This document shows positions 25,376-33,487 of a stretch of DNA of 64,000 nt, in pieces. A program made the translations under genes and the position numbers. This DNA comes from Cellvibrio japonicus Ueda107 (GTDB lineage: Bacteria > Pseudomonadota > Gammaproteobacteria > Pseudomonadales > Cellvibrionaceae). Under the pieces are notes generated by a model. It was given only the letters and a program-made list of their open reading frames with translations, did not search any database and was not told the origin of the DNA. Numbering within the stretch: the stretch's first letter is position 1; the number at the start of each line of letters is the position of its first letter. The DNA lies in the NCBI RefSeq assembly GCF_000019225.1, contig NC_010995.1:4286501-4350500 (forward strand), written 5' to 3'.

Positions 25376-27060
25376 GTGAGATTAATAAGGTAATGTCGAT
25401 TGATATGTTTAATGAGTCCCTCATTAATTTTGAGGTCACAAAAATGGAGGAAGCGGAGTTTGTGTGGGCGCAATTTCCTGAAGACTCCACAAGTGGGGCG
25501 CCACATTTTTCTTCCGCAAAGGACATCACATCTACTTTTGCCTATGGCATTAAAGGCAATCGCTATTTCGATGAAATTGCATTCAGTGCAAATGATACAA
25601 AAAATGCCCAGGCAGAAATATATCCCGGCGGCTCTAATGCAGGGGGCTCAAGATCAGGAAATATAGCGGGTTATCATGTGAAAGGCATGGGCGCCAATCC
25701 GTTGCTTGGCGAGGTCGATTATGATTGGTACTCTTATGGAGGTTTGTCATTTTATGAAGCAGCGCTTGAAGCAATAAATACGATTATATTGAATGCTATT
25801 CTGCCATATGGGTGTGTAAATTGTTATGCGATCATAAAAACAGGCGATAGAACAGCACTTCATCCAACAGGAAAGTTACTGGATGATAATAGAGGCAAAG
25901 GCGCTTTGCTTGTGAGAGAACAATGTTTAAGACCTGCGCACTTTTTCCCCTTGGAAAATTTCGTTCCTGTCGACAGGAATCAATATTTGGTGGAATTCGA
26001 TCAAGAAAGAGTTTCGTCATTAAGTCAAAAACTACTTAACCTATTGGGTGGAATTGATCGCCTTAATGACTACATCGTTAATTTTTATATCAAGTCGGCA
26101 GCCCAATTTTCCACAGCGAAAATATTTAGAATATTTCATGGTGCTATGAACTATTCAAATATTTCATTTGATGGTCGTTGGCTGGATGTGGCTACAACCG
26201 CGTTTGTGCAAGGCGGATCCGATTATGGAGTAAACCGACCCCTGCCATCTTTTTACAAAGAACACATATCTCCGCTTAACTATATCAACGTTTTCTACCA
26301 GGAAATTGATGGCATCATCCCCAAAGAGATGATAGTTAAAATTTATTCTGCTGAATTGAAAAAACATACGATTCGTTCATTTATTAAAATAATGGGAATA
26401 AATAAAGAACCTTCTGAATCCATAGTGGATTTGCCCGTGATATCTGAACTTGCAATGAAATTTTGGGATTGTGTACTGGATGCTAGCGGCAGCTCCGGCG
26501 AGATTAATCTACCCATGGTTGTTGATGAAAATGATCCTTCATTAATTCACTTAAAAAGGTTACATCACGATCTTCTATTGTTTACCAAAGATAAAAATAG
26601 AACATCCTTGATCAGCGAATTTTATACTGCTTTTTGCAGCCAGATTGGATTGTGCACACACGATGAAGTTTGTGAATTTATTCGTCACTCACTATTGAGA
26701 TCCAGTCGTCTGATTTACGGCGGCGAATTTTTTGTGGGCGGTAGATTGAGGACATATTTGGATAGCCTAGTGCGAAATGAACCAGAGCATCATGTGGGGC
26801 AATTTATTAGTGCGGTTGACGATATATCGAAGTGGGTTTTCAATTTTTCAGAAGAACAGGTAACCCTTTTTAGCTCAACAGCCTGCCGTGTTATTTATTC
26901 TGATTCCCGGTTTTACTTTGAAATAAGGGGCTATGTAAAACACGTCAACAATCCTGAAAATGCGTATAAGATTGCTCTTCATATACACAATCAAGATTTA
27001 AGCGTCGCTCACTTTTGCTTCAAAAAAGCCTTGCTGAATTCAATCTCTGCTATTGTATAA
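25372..27060 (+). CDS. SelO-like (protein adenylyltransferase fold) enzyme 2 of the peptide operon
   Basis: A 562-residue paralogue of the first SelO-like protein, sharing its motif order. It has GGSNAGGSRSGN (86-97), YHVKGMGANPLLG with Lys104, LSFYEAALE with Glu129, VREQCLRPAHFF (181-192), HGAMNYSNIS (256-265) and WLDVATTAF with Asp272. The SelO ATP-site Lys, Glu, Asn263 and Asp272 are kept, and Ser262 again stands at the proposed catalytic Asp. The start is probably TTG at 25372, overlapping the HlyD stop; an in-frame ATG at 25393 is the alternative. It is the last gene of the operon. The two paralogues may act on different sites, or as a heteromer with the HlyC-like protein. Fold assignment is by eye. 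Confidence 0.68.
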   Translation: MSEINKVMSIDMFNESLINFEVTKMEEAEFVWAQFPEDSTSGAPHFSSAKDITSTFAYGIKGNRYFDEIAFSANDTKNAQAEIYPGGSNAGGSRSGNIAGYHVKGMGANPLLGEVDYDWYSYGGLSFYEAALEAINTIILNAILPYGCVNCYAIIKTGDRTALHPTGKLLDDNRGKGALLVREQCLRPAHFFPLENFVPVDRNQYLVEFDQERVSSLSQKLLNLLGGIDRLNDYIVNFYIKSAAQFSTAKIFRIFHGAMNYSNISFDGRWLDVATTAFVQGGSDYGVNRPLPSFYKEHISPLNYINVFYQEIDGIIPKEMIVKIYSAELKKHTIRSFIKIMGINKEPSESIVDLPVISELAMKFWDCVLDASGSSGEINLPMVVDENDPSLIHLKRLHHDLLLFTKDKNRTSLISEFYTAFCSQIGLCTHDEVCEFIRHSLLRSSRLIYGGEFFVGGRLRTYLDSLVRNEPEHHVGQFISAVDDISKWVFNFSEEQVTLFSSTACRVIYSDSRFYFEIRGYVKHVNNPENAYKIALHIHNQDLSVAHFCFKKALLNSISAIV

Positions 27061-27262
27061 AATATCGATTTTTATACTTGCATAATGAGCTGTATTTTAA
27101 TCTGTCATGGCACGACAATACTGTTACTCTGTGTAGCTTTCAAGAAATTAAGTACATACCTCCAATATCAATCAATGGTCTGATCGTCTGTGGGGTTCAC
27201 TACGACTATATCGTCCTGTACCTAGATGACGATATATCCAGCTGATCTACGCCGCTAGTGAT
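27061..27262. other. AT-rich tail of the island, no gene seen
   Basis: About 200 bp after the second SelO-like gene. Short frames only, with no start signals or recognisable protein. It ends where the duplicated GH43 tail begins. Confidence 0.5.
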
Positions 27263-27385
27263 TGCGCCGACCGCGACCGCTGGGTAGACGGGAAAATAGG
27301 TTTATTCAGCGTAGGCACACAAGCGTCGAAAGGGAAGTCCTATGCCGATGTGGCGTATTTTCGGGTGACGCCGCTGGTGAAGTAA
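27263..27385 (+). pseudogene. 3' fragment of a GH43 gene (right flank of the island)
   Basis: Forty codons plus TAA corresponding to the C-terminus of the GH43 at 14688-16349: ADRDRWVDGKIGLFSVG here against ADRGRWVGGKIGLFSAG there, and both end TPLVK. The reading frame is intact but has no start or upstream domain. The 125-bp nucleotide match (27264-27388) is about 90% identical, so this is an old duplication or a tail from a related allele. It marks the right edge of the island. Confidence 0.88.
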
Positions 27386-27388
27386 CTG
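27264..27388. repeat. Right copy of the 125-bp direct repeat flanking the island
   Basis: Same length and orientation as 16228-16352, without gaps. It ends at the same AACTG just after the stop codon. Confidence 0.9.
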
Positions 27389-27412
27389 TTTATCATCTTG
27401 AGCGACAAGGAA

Positions 27413-27437
27413 GTCATCACGCGTAACGCGTGATGAC
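27413..27437. terminator. Perfect 11-bp hairpin downstream of vapC
   Basis: GTCATCACGCG and CGCGTGATGAC pair perfectly around TAA. Read on the minus strand it lies just after vapC and is followed by TTCCTTG, so a weak terminator is plausible. It lies 25 bp beyond the island's right repeat. Confidence 0.5.
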
Positions 27438-27477
27438 GAAAAGGTGATTCGTTGAAACCTATCAATAAAATTAATAT

Positions 27478-27882
27478 TCAGCCCAGCCAATTTTCCAGGC
27501 GTAATGCAGCCACTCGTTCAAACTCGCGCAGGTTATTGGTTACCAACACCAAGCCTTCACTGCGTGCATGACCAGCGATATGTAAATCGTTAACGCCTAT
27601 GGGAGTACCTTGACGTTCCAGCTGTGCACGAATATCCCCGTAATGGGCTGCCGCTTTATTGCCGTAATCCAATACCTGCAAGCGCGATACAAACTCTTCA
27701 ACCTGGTGGAGATTATGTTCAGGCTTCGCACTTTTTTCCGCACCGTGCAGTAATTCCGCCAGGGTGATACTGCTGATACAAAGCTGACCGGCATGGCGAT
27801 TAAATGTTTCCAGTGCTTCAATTGGACGACGTTTAATGACGTAGATAACGATATTGGTATCCAGCATATATTTCAGCATCAA
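27478..27882 (-). CDS. vapC: VapC-type PIN-domain ribonuclease toxin
   Basis: A 134-residue PIN-domain endoribonuclease; VapC toxins cleave initiator tRNA or other structured RNA. The acidic site is visible: Asp7 (YMLDTNI), Glu42 (TLAELLHG) and the Asp of GVNDLHIAGHA, followed by the typical TNNLREFERV end. It overlaps vapB by 4 nt (ATGA), the usual coupled arrangement. Its base composition resembles the chromosome, so it may predate the neighbouring island. Confidence 0.92.
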   Translation of the reverse strand: MMLKYMLDTNIVIYVIKRRPIEALETFNRHAGQLCISSITLAELLHGAEKSAKPEHNLHQVEEFVSRLQVLDYGNKAAAHYGDIRAQLERQGTPIGVNDLHIAGHARSEGLVLVTNNLREFERVAALRLENWLG

Positions 27883-28112
27883 AAAGCTTCCCGCTCAGAT
27901 TGCTCCTGGCTGGCTCGCTCCGTCATAAAATCATCACTGACAGACTCACCACCGAGGAAAAAACTATCCCAGGTTTTATCAGCAGGAGACAGGATACGAT
28001 CTGGCCCCATTACCCGCACATGTACTTTCTTCACCTCATCAGGAAAACGCACCTCCGCAGGCAAACGCACTGCTTGAGTGCGGTTATTTACAAATACCGA
28101 ACCTGTTGCCAT
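27879..28112 (-). CDS. vapB: VapB-type antitoxin (AbrB/MazE-like)
   Basis: A 77-residue antitoxin. The N-terminus (GSVFVNNRTQAVRLPAEVRFP) is the swapped-hairpin AbrB/MazE DNA-binding domain of the VapB/VagC family. The charged C-terminal tail (FMTERASQEQSEREAF) would wrap and inhibit VapC. The second ATG at 28112 is preferred because GGGAG lies 8 nt upstream; the first ATG at 28118 is too close. The TA complex should repress its own promoter. Confidence 0.9.
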   Translation of the reverse strand: MATGSVFVNNRTQAVRLPAEVRFPDEVKKVHVRVMGPDRILSPADKTWDSFFLGGESVSDDFMTERASQEQSEREAF

Positions 28113-28182
28113 GACCATATCTCCCGTATTACCTGCACCCGCTCAATTAATATATAGCATAAGTATATAGCACAATATCCCA

Positions 28183-29082
28183 CTAATCCAGCCAAGCTGT
28201 CGCCGCACAAGCCTCCACAAACCACCGTAGCGCCTTGCCGTTATTGCCCTTGCGCCAGGCCAAGTACAGGGGTATAGGCGGGCGCGGTACGCTGCAGTCC
28301 AGGGCGATCAGGCTGCCGTTGTGCAGTTCATCCGCCACCAGATGTTTGGGCAAAAAGCCCACGCCGACGCCCATGACCTGGGCCTGGATTTTGGCCTGGG
28401 TATTGGCCACCCGGATCACCTGGCGACTTTCCAATAATCCTGAGGAGCGACCCGGTGTACTTACGGAAGAGTCAGCAATGACGATGGTGGGAAAGGCCCG
28501 GATGGCTGCGGCATCTACCGGCCCCTGGTGTAAACACAGGGGATGGTTGGGCGCTACGGCGAACACAAATTCCACTACCCCCAATTGGCGATATTCAAAA
28601 ATGCCCTTGGGCAGTTCACCGCTGGCGCCCAGCGCCAGGTCGCAGCGCTCAGCTACCAGCGCATCCCAGGTGCCGCCCAGCACTTCCTCGCTAATGCTAA
28701 TGGCCACACGCTTATCCAACTGGTTAAACGCGTTGATCTGCAGCAGCAGGGGCGCTAACGGCAGGACGGTATCTTTGGCGATACGCAGCTGGGTTTCCCA
28801 ACCGGATTCCAGTTGCTGTACCGATTCTTCAATAGCCGTCGCCGCCTGTAACAACTGGCGCCCCTGTTCCAGCAACAGGCGCCCGGCAGCGGTGAGCCGG
28901 GCCTTTTGCTTGCTGCGATCAAACAAATTGATGCCCAGGTCGGATTCCAGCTTTTGCACCGTATAAGACAGGGCAGAGGGCACCTTAAACAGCGCCTCGG
29001 CCGCGGCACCAAAACTGCCTTTTTTATCGATCATATCCAACACCCGCAGGGCTTCCAGGGTAATGGCGTGGTGCATAGTCAT
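28183..29082 (-). CDS. LysR-family transcriptional regulator
   Basis: A 299-residue LysR regulator. The winged helix-turn-helix is at about residues 8-65 (GSFGAAAEALFKVPSALSYTVQKLESDLG) and is followed by a substrate-binding-type effector domain. It diverges from doxX and the pirin gene, which it probably controls. An inverted repeat TTCAA-n5-TTGAA lies just upstream of its start. An ATG 6 nt inside (29076) is an alternative start. Confidence 0.9.
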   Translation of the reverse strand: MTMHHAITLEALRVLDMIDKKGSFGAAAEALFKVPSALSYTVQKLESDLGINLFDRSKQKARLTAAGRLLLEQGRQLLQAATAIEESVQQLESGWETQLRIAKDTVLPLAPLLLQINAFNQLDKRVAISISEEVLGGTWDALVAERCDLALGASGELPKGIFEYRQLGVVEFVFAVAPNHPLCLHQGPVDAAAIRAFPTIVIADSSVSTPGRSSGLLESRQVIRVANTQAKIQAQVMGVGVGFLPKHLVADELHNGSLIALDCSVPRPPIPLYLAWRKGNNGKALRWFVEACAATAWLD

Positions 29083-29094
29083 GCCCCCTCAATG

Positions 29095-29109
29095 TTCAAG
29101 AAATTTGAA
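29095..29109. promoter_or_regulatory. Candidate LysR binding site
   Basis: TTCAAGAAATTTGAA is a 15-bp inverted repeat of the LysR T-n11-A type, 13 bp before the lysR start. The 12-mer TCAATGTTCAAG overlapping it (29089-29100) recurs at 29209-29220 next to doxX, so both divergent promoters carry a copy. Confidence 0.6.
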
Positions 29110-29248
29110 TATACAACTCAAAATCTTCCGCTTTTTTATCCATGGGAACAAGCCTAATCTAGACTGCAAGTGAGGTGCTCAGCACCAACGTTCACACAAA
29201 AACCCTTTTCAATGTTCAAGTCCTTTCAAATTTTTTGGAGCAATCATC

Positions 29249-29680
29249 ATGAGCCTGATTAACCGTGTCCTCAGTACCAACAACAGCTTTTCCGCCCTGG
29301 CCCTGCGCCTGCCACTGGGCATCATCTTCGCCGCCCATGGTGCGCAGAAACTTTTCGGCTGGTTTGGCGGCTATGGCCTGCAAGGCACCGGACAGTGGAT
29401 GGCGTCTATCGGCCTTGAACCAGGTGTATTGATGGCCTTCTTCGCTGGCTCGGCGGAGTTCTTCGGCGGTGTTGCCCTGATTATTGGCCTGCTCACCCGT
29501 CCGGCCGCGGCGGTACTCGCCATCACTATGGTGGTTGCTATCTTCTCGGTACATATCGGCAATGGCCTGTTTATGAGCAACAACGGTTATGAATTTGGCC
29601 TGGCGCTGCTCGCCGGTGCGGTATCCCTCGCCATTTCCGGTGGCGGGCGCGCCAGCCTGGACCGCGTCATCACAAAATAG
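29249..29680 (+). CDS. DoxX-family inner-membrane protein
   Basis: A 143-residue protein with four membrane helices and the DoxX signature (LRLPLGIIFAAHGAQKLFGW; GLLTRPAAAVLAITMV). DoxX proteins are often linked to redox or thiol stress, but no enzymatic role is established for this type. It has TTGGAG upstream. It diverges from lysR and is followed 55 bp later by a pirin gene, a common LysR-DoxX-pirin set. Confidence 0.88.
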   Translation: MSLINRVLSTNNSFSALALRLPLGIIFAAHGAQKLFGWFGGYGLQGTGQWMASIGLEPGVLMAFFAGSAEFFGGVALIIGLLTRPAAAVLAITMVVAIFSVHIGNGLFMSNNGYEFGLALLAGAVSLAISGGGRASLDRVITK

Positions 29681-29735
29681 GCACGTGTGAAAACATGGCG
29701 GGCAATGGGGCCCGCCCCCACCACTGGAGGTAGTT

Positions 29736-30428
29736 ATGATCAGTATTCGTCACAGCCAGGAACGGGGCCATGCCAACTTCGGCTGGCTCGACAGCCACCA
29801 CAGTTTTTCCTTTGGCTCCTATTACGACCCGGCACATATGGGCTTTTCGGCACTGCGTGTAATTAACGATGACCGCGTTGCCCCTGAAGCCGGCTTTGCC
29901 ACCCACGGTCACAGCGACATGGAAATTATCAGCTATGTGTTGGAGGGGGAAATTGCCCACAAGGATAGCGAAGGCAATATCGCCACCCTGCCTCCGGGTG
30001 AGTTCCAGTTGATGAGTGCCGGCAGCGGTATTCGCCACAGCGAGTTCAACCCCTCGCGTGCAACACCGCTGCATTTTTTGCAGATCTGGATCCAGCCCAA
30101 TGTGTACGGACAACAACCTGGCTACCAGCAAAAAGATTTTGGTCGCAGCCCAGGCCTTACCCTGGTAGTAAGCCCTGACGGTGCCGAGGGCAGTTTGGTG
30201 ATCAAGCAGGATGCGCGCCTGTATCAACTGCTGCTGGAACCCAACACCCGGGCGCAACTCACCGCCAGCAAAGCGCGCAAATACTATGTGCACCTGGTCG
30301 ATGGCGAGCTGGACATCGAAGGCACCACCCTGCGCCCCGGTGATGGTGCAAAGCTTGCCGATATCAGCGCGCTGGTCTTAGCCGCCAAGGGGGAAGCCGT
30401 TAAGGCTTTGGTGTTTGATTTGCCGTAG
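29736..30428 (+). CDS. Pirin-family bicupin protein (YhaK-like)
   Basis: A 230-residue pirin/YhaK-type protein; some members have quercetin 2,3-dioxygenase activity. The N-terminal cupin holds the metal ligands: two His in GFATHGHSDMEII, then SGIRHSEFN with a third His and Glu. GGAGG precedes the ATG. Co-directional with doxX, so probably under the same LysR regulator. Confidence 0.88.
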   Translation: MISIRHSQERGHANFGWLDSHHSFSFGSYYDPAHMGFSALRVINDDRVAPEAGFATHGHSDMEIISYVLEGEIAHKDSEGNIATLPPGEFQLMSAGSGIRHSEFNPSRATPLHFLQIWIQPNVYGQQPGYQQKDFGRSPGLTLVVSPDGAEGSLVIKQDARLYQLLLEPNTRAQLTASKARKYYVHLVDGELDIEGTTLRPGDGAKLADISALVLAAKGEAVKALVFDLP

Positions 30429-30454
30429 CATGATATCCGTGCTACCGTGTTTCC

Positions 30455-30748
30455 ATGATTCTCTCCTTCAAAGACATAGCCACGGAAGACATATTCAATG
30501 GCAAATCCACCAAGGCAGCCCGGACAGCATGCCCGCAAGCCATATGGCCAGTGGCACGCAGGAAGCTGGATCAACTGGATTCTGTCATCGCCCTCGATGA
30601 ACTTAAAATTCCACCCGGAAATCGACTAGAGCAGCTTTCCGCAAACCGCAAAGGACAGCACAGCATTCGCATCAATGATCAATTCAGGCTCTGCTTCACC
30701 TGGACAGACACAGGTCCCGACAAGGTAGAAATTACCAATTATCACTAG
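30455..30748 (+). CDS. higB: HigB-type mRNA-interferase toxin
   Basis: A 97-residue RelE-superfamily toxin. The motifs LKIPPGNRLEQLSANRKGQHSI and INDQFRLCF are typical of HigB. HigB cuts mRNA at the ribosome. The toxin-first order, with the antitoxin 9 nt downstream, is characteristic of HigBA. Confidence 0.9.
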   Translation: MILSFKDIATEDIFNGKSTKAARTACPQAIWPVARRKLDQLDSVIALDELKIPPGNRLEQLSANRKGQHSIRINDQFRLCFTWTDTGPDKVEITNYH

Positions 30749-30757
30749 AGGTTTACT

Positions 30758-31075
30758 ATGGTCCGCATACCTATCAACAGAGAACCTACTCACCCAGGGG
30801 AAATGCTGGCTGAAGAATTCCTGCTGCCTATGAATATCACCCAGCGGGAATTGGCTGATGCCATTCATGTACCCTATCAAAGGGTGAACGAATTGGTTAA
30901 TAAAAAAAGAGGGGTAACCCCCAGCACGGCCTTGCGCTTGGGGCGCTTCTTTGGTGTATCGGCTGATTTTTGGCTGAACTTGCAAGTGCGTTGGGATCTT
31001 TACAAAGCACAGCAGGCTGAAAAAACCGAACTCACCAAAATCAAGGATTACCAGCATTTTCGAGAGATCGCTTAA
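30758..31075 (+). CDS. higA: HigA-type antitoxin (XRE family)
   Basis: A 105-residue helix-turn-helix antitoxin. It starts with the HigA hallmark PTHPGEMLAEEFL, followed by ITQRELADAIHVPYQRVNELVN and STALRLGRFFGVSADFWLNLQ. It neutralises HigB and should repress the pair's promoter. AGAGG lies before its ATG. Confidence 0.93.
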   Translation: MVRIPINREPTHPGEMLAEEFLLPMNITQRELADAIHVPYQRVNELVNKKRGVTPSTALRLGRFFGVSADFWLNLQVRWDLYKAQQAEKTELTKIKDYQHFREIA

Positions 31076-31141
31076 CGTAAAAAAACAAACAGGATATTTT
31101 TCAGGATTTAGCCTCATAGTGAATGAAGTACATTTCTCGCA

Positions 31142-31399
31142 ATGGAAATAACATTCGTGCCTTTTTATATTTATCTACTGGTTGCAGCAGCACTGATACT
31201 TTGGTTAGTACCCGCAACCTTACTGACGCTTAAAGTTTGCAAAATAAAGTCATTGTCTACTGCATTTAAACGTCAGCTAATACTGCCTCTCTGGTTGTTA
31301 CCTATTGTTGGAAACCTGGTGTGTTATATGGTTTTTGCCAAGGTTGGAACATTAACGCCATTAACAAATGATGAGCGCAAACGCTACTGGCGTGGTTAA
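31142..31399 (+). CDS. Small membrane protein, function unknown
   Basis: An 85-residue protein with two predicted membrane helices (about residues 8-29 and 48-66) and a charged C-terminus (DERKRYWRG). It looks like a PLDc_N-type or other small integral membrane protein. No clear ribosome-binding site was seen and no functional partner is adjacent. Confidence 0.5.
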   Translation: MEITFVPFYIYLLVAAALILWLVPATLLTLKVCKIKSLSTAFKRQLILPLWLLPIVGNLVCYMVFAKVGTLTPLTNDERKRYWRG

Positions 31400-31443
31400 G
31401 GCAGCAATATCCAACCTACCAACGTCATATAACAATAATCCGT

Positions 31444-32559
31444 TTAATCCAGCCGCTTTTTAAAACGCAGTGTTGCCGCTGTCATGCCGATGACACTAAA
31501 CACCAACAGTGCCAGCACATCCGGGGTTAAATCTGTCCAGTGGGCATCGCGCAGGACTACACCGCGGATCATGCGCACATAGTGGGTAGCGGGCAGGATT
31601 TCGGCAAGCCACTGCGCTGGCTTGGGCATGGCGGCAAAGGGAAACATAAAGCCGGATAGCAGAATCGAAGGCAGCAGGATAAAGACCGTCATCTGCATCG
31701 CCTGCAACTGCGTTTGGGCGCGGGTGGAAATCAGCAGGCCCAGCGTCAGGCTGGATACAATAAATAAAAACGTAATTATCAACAGCGAAACAATATCGGC
31801 GGGCAAGGGTACCGCAAAAAATAATCGCCCCAATCCCAGGATAAGGCCCACCTGGAAAAACCCCACCAGGATATAAGGCAGGATTTTACCGATCATTAAT
31901 TCCAGCGGGCGAATCGGCGTGGTAATTAAAAACTCCATATTACCCTGTTCGCGCTCGCGCACTATGGCCGCCGAGGTAAACAGGATCATGGTCATGGTGA
32001 GTATCACAGCAATCAATCCCGGCACTATATTGACAGCGCTGCGCTTTTCCGGGTTGAAATAGTTGACGATTTCAAATGTCGACGAGGGCAGTACCGATAC
32101 TTGCACACCGCGTATACCTATCGGCCAGTGTTGCAATGCACCTATGGCATTGCTGAGCATGGGGTCAGAGGCATCGGTGAGCCACTGTGCCACCGGGCGC
32201 GGATTTTCCACCAGGCTCAACTCATTTACGCGGCGGTTGAAATCCGGCGGAATATACAAGACCGCGCTGATGTCGCCTTGGGTAATGGCGTGTTCCGCCT
32301 CTTCCAAGGACATAAACACCTGCTGGAAATCAACTACCTGGCTGGCGCGCAGGTCTTGCACCATCTGCCGCGCCAGGCTGGAGTTACTATGATCCACCAA
32401 CGCCGCTGGCACATGACGCACATCGGTGTTAATGGCGTAGCCAAATAACAACAACTGTACAAGCGGGATCATCATGATCATGGCGAAAGTGATACGGTCG
32501 CGCGCCAGCTGTTTAAATTCCTTGAATAAAATCGCACTGATTCTACTGGCGCTGCGCAT
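31444..32559 (-). CDS. ABC-2 type permease (YbhS/YbhR-like)
   Basis: A 371-residue permease: one N-terminal helix (ITFAMIMMIPLVQLLLFGYAI), a large periplasmic loop, then five helices (from about residue 170). This is the form of drug or lipid ABC-2 exporters. The start at 32559 has GGAG 6 nt upstream and overlaps the ATPase gene by 17 nt; the longer in-frame extension lies inside that gene. It is the last gene of a TetR-HlyD-ATPase-permease operon. Only one permease is present where the E. coli ybhGFSR set has two, so a homodimer is likely. Confidence 0.88.
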   Translation of the reverse strand: MRSASRISAILFKEFKQLARDRITFAMIMMIPLVQLLLFGYAINTDVRHVPAALVDHSNSSLARQMVQDLRASQVVDFQQVFMSLEEAEHAITQGDISAVLYIPPDFNRRVNELSLVENPRPVAQWLTDASDPMLSNAIGALQHWPIGIRGVQVSVLPSSTFEIVNYFNPEKRSAVNIVPGLIAVILTMTMILFTSAAIVREREQGNMEFLITTPIRPLELMIGKILPYILVGFFQVGLILGLGRLFFAVPLPADIVSLLIITFLFIVSSLTLGLLISTRAQTQLQAMQMTVFILLPSILLSGFMFPFAAMPKPAQWLAEILPATHYVRMIRGVVLRDAHWTDLTPDVLALLVFSVIGMTAATLRFKKRLD

Positions 32560-33487
32560 AAGCCACTCCTGTGTTGGCAACAAAGACATCCTCCAAACTG
32601 GGTCGCACTTTTTCGTAACGGCGCTGTTCGCCAAATAACTGGCGCAGTTCAGCATCGCTATATGTACGCGACTTTTTTAACAACACCCGCAGGCGTGAGC
32701 CCAGCTGTGCTGCCGATAAAACAAAATCTTCGTCGAGTAATTGCCGGCGCAGTTCGCGCAATTGCTCGCCGCTAATTTCAACCACCTCGGCATTCATGCG
32801 AGCCATCAATTCTTCCGGGCTGCCATCGGCGCGCTTTTCACCGGTTTCAAGGATAGCGATACGGTGGCAGCGCTCAGCTTCGTCCATATAGTGGGTGGAT
32901 ACCAGGATGGTTGTACCGGCATCGCACAGATCGAATAGCCGCTCCCAGAATTCACGCCGGTTTTCCGGGTCTACCGCCGAGGTGGGCTCGTCAAGGAATA
33001 ACAATTGCGGGCGATGCAAGGTAGCGGCAGCCAGTGCCAGGCGCTGTTTTTGTCCGCCGCTTAACGAACCGGCCATCACACGCTGCTTGTCCAGCAAGTG
33101 GTAAAGATCCAGCGCTTCGGCAATGCGCGCTTTAGCGGTGTCATGGATAATGCCGTAGATGCGCGCAACAAAATCCAGGTTTTCACGCACGGTCAGGTTT
33201 TCGTAGAGGGAAAATTTTTGCGTCATATAGCCAATATGCTGGCGCAGTTTTTCGGCGTCGCGCGGCAATTCACATCCCAGTACACTTACATCACCACTGG
33301 TCGGGGTGAGCAACCCGGTGAGCATGCGAATCGAGGTGGATTTACCACAGCCGTTTGGTCCAAGAAAGCCATAGATGCAACCGCGTGGCACTTCCAAGTC
33401 CAATTCGTGCACTGCAAAAAAGTCACCAAAGCGGCGCGAGAGTTTTCTTACCTGGATCGCCAGGTCATTCGCCGTAGTGTTATTCAT
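32543..33487 (-). CDS. ABC-2 transporter ATP-binding protein (YbhF-like)
   Basis: A 314-residue ATPase with GPNGCGKST (Walker A), LSGGQKQR (signature), LLFLDEPTSAVD (Walker B) and STHYMDEAERC (H-loop). A C-terminal extension (about 220-310) contains the arm seen in drug-exporter ATPases. It has a single ATPase domain, whereas YbhF has two. It overlaps the HlyD gene by 4 nt and the permease gene by 17 nt. Confidence 0.9.
   Translation of the reverse strand: MNNTTANDLAIQVRKLSRRFGDFFAVHELDLEVPRGCIYGFLGPNGCGKSTSIRMLTGLLTPTSGDVSVLGCELPRDAEKLRQHIGYMTQKFSLYENLTVRENLDFVARIYGIIHDTAKARIAEALDLYHLLDKQRVMAGSLSGGQKQRLALAAATLHRPQLLFLDEPTSAVDPENRREFWERLFDLCDAGTTILVSTHYMDEAERCHRIAILETGEKRADGSPEELMARMNAEVVEISGEQLRELRRQLLDEDFVLSAAQLGSRLRVLLKKSRTYSDAELRQLFGEQRRYEKVRPSLEDVFVANTGVAYAQRQ

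Noticed and set aside
27015..27245. 76-codon frame at the end of the island
   Set aside because: Overlaps the end of the second SelO-like gene and lacks a start signal or family.
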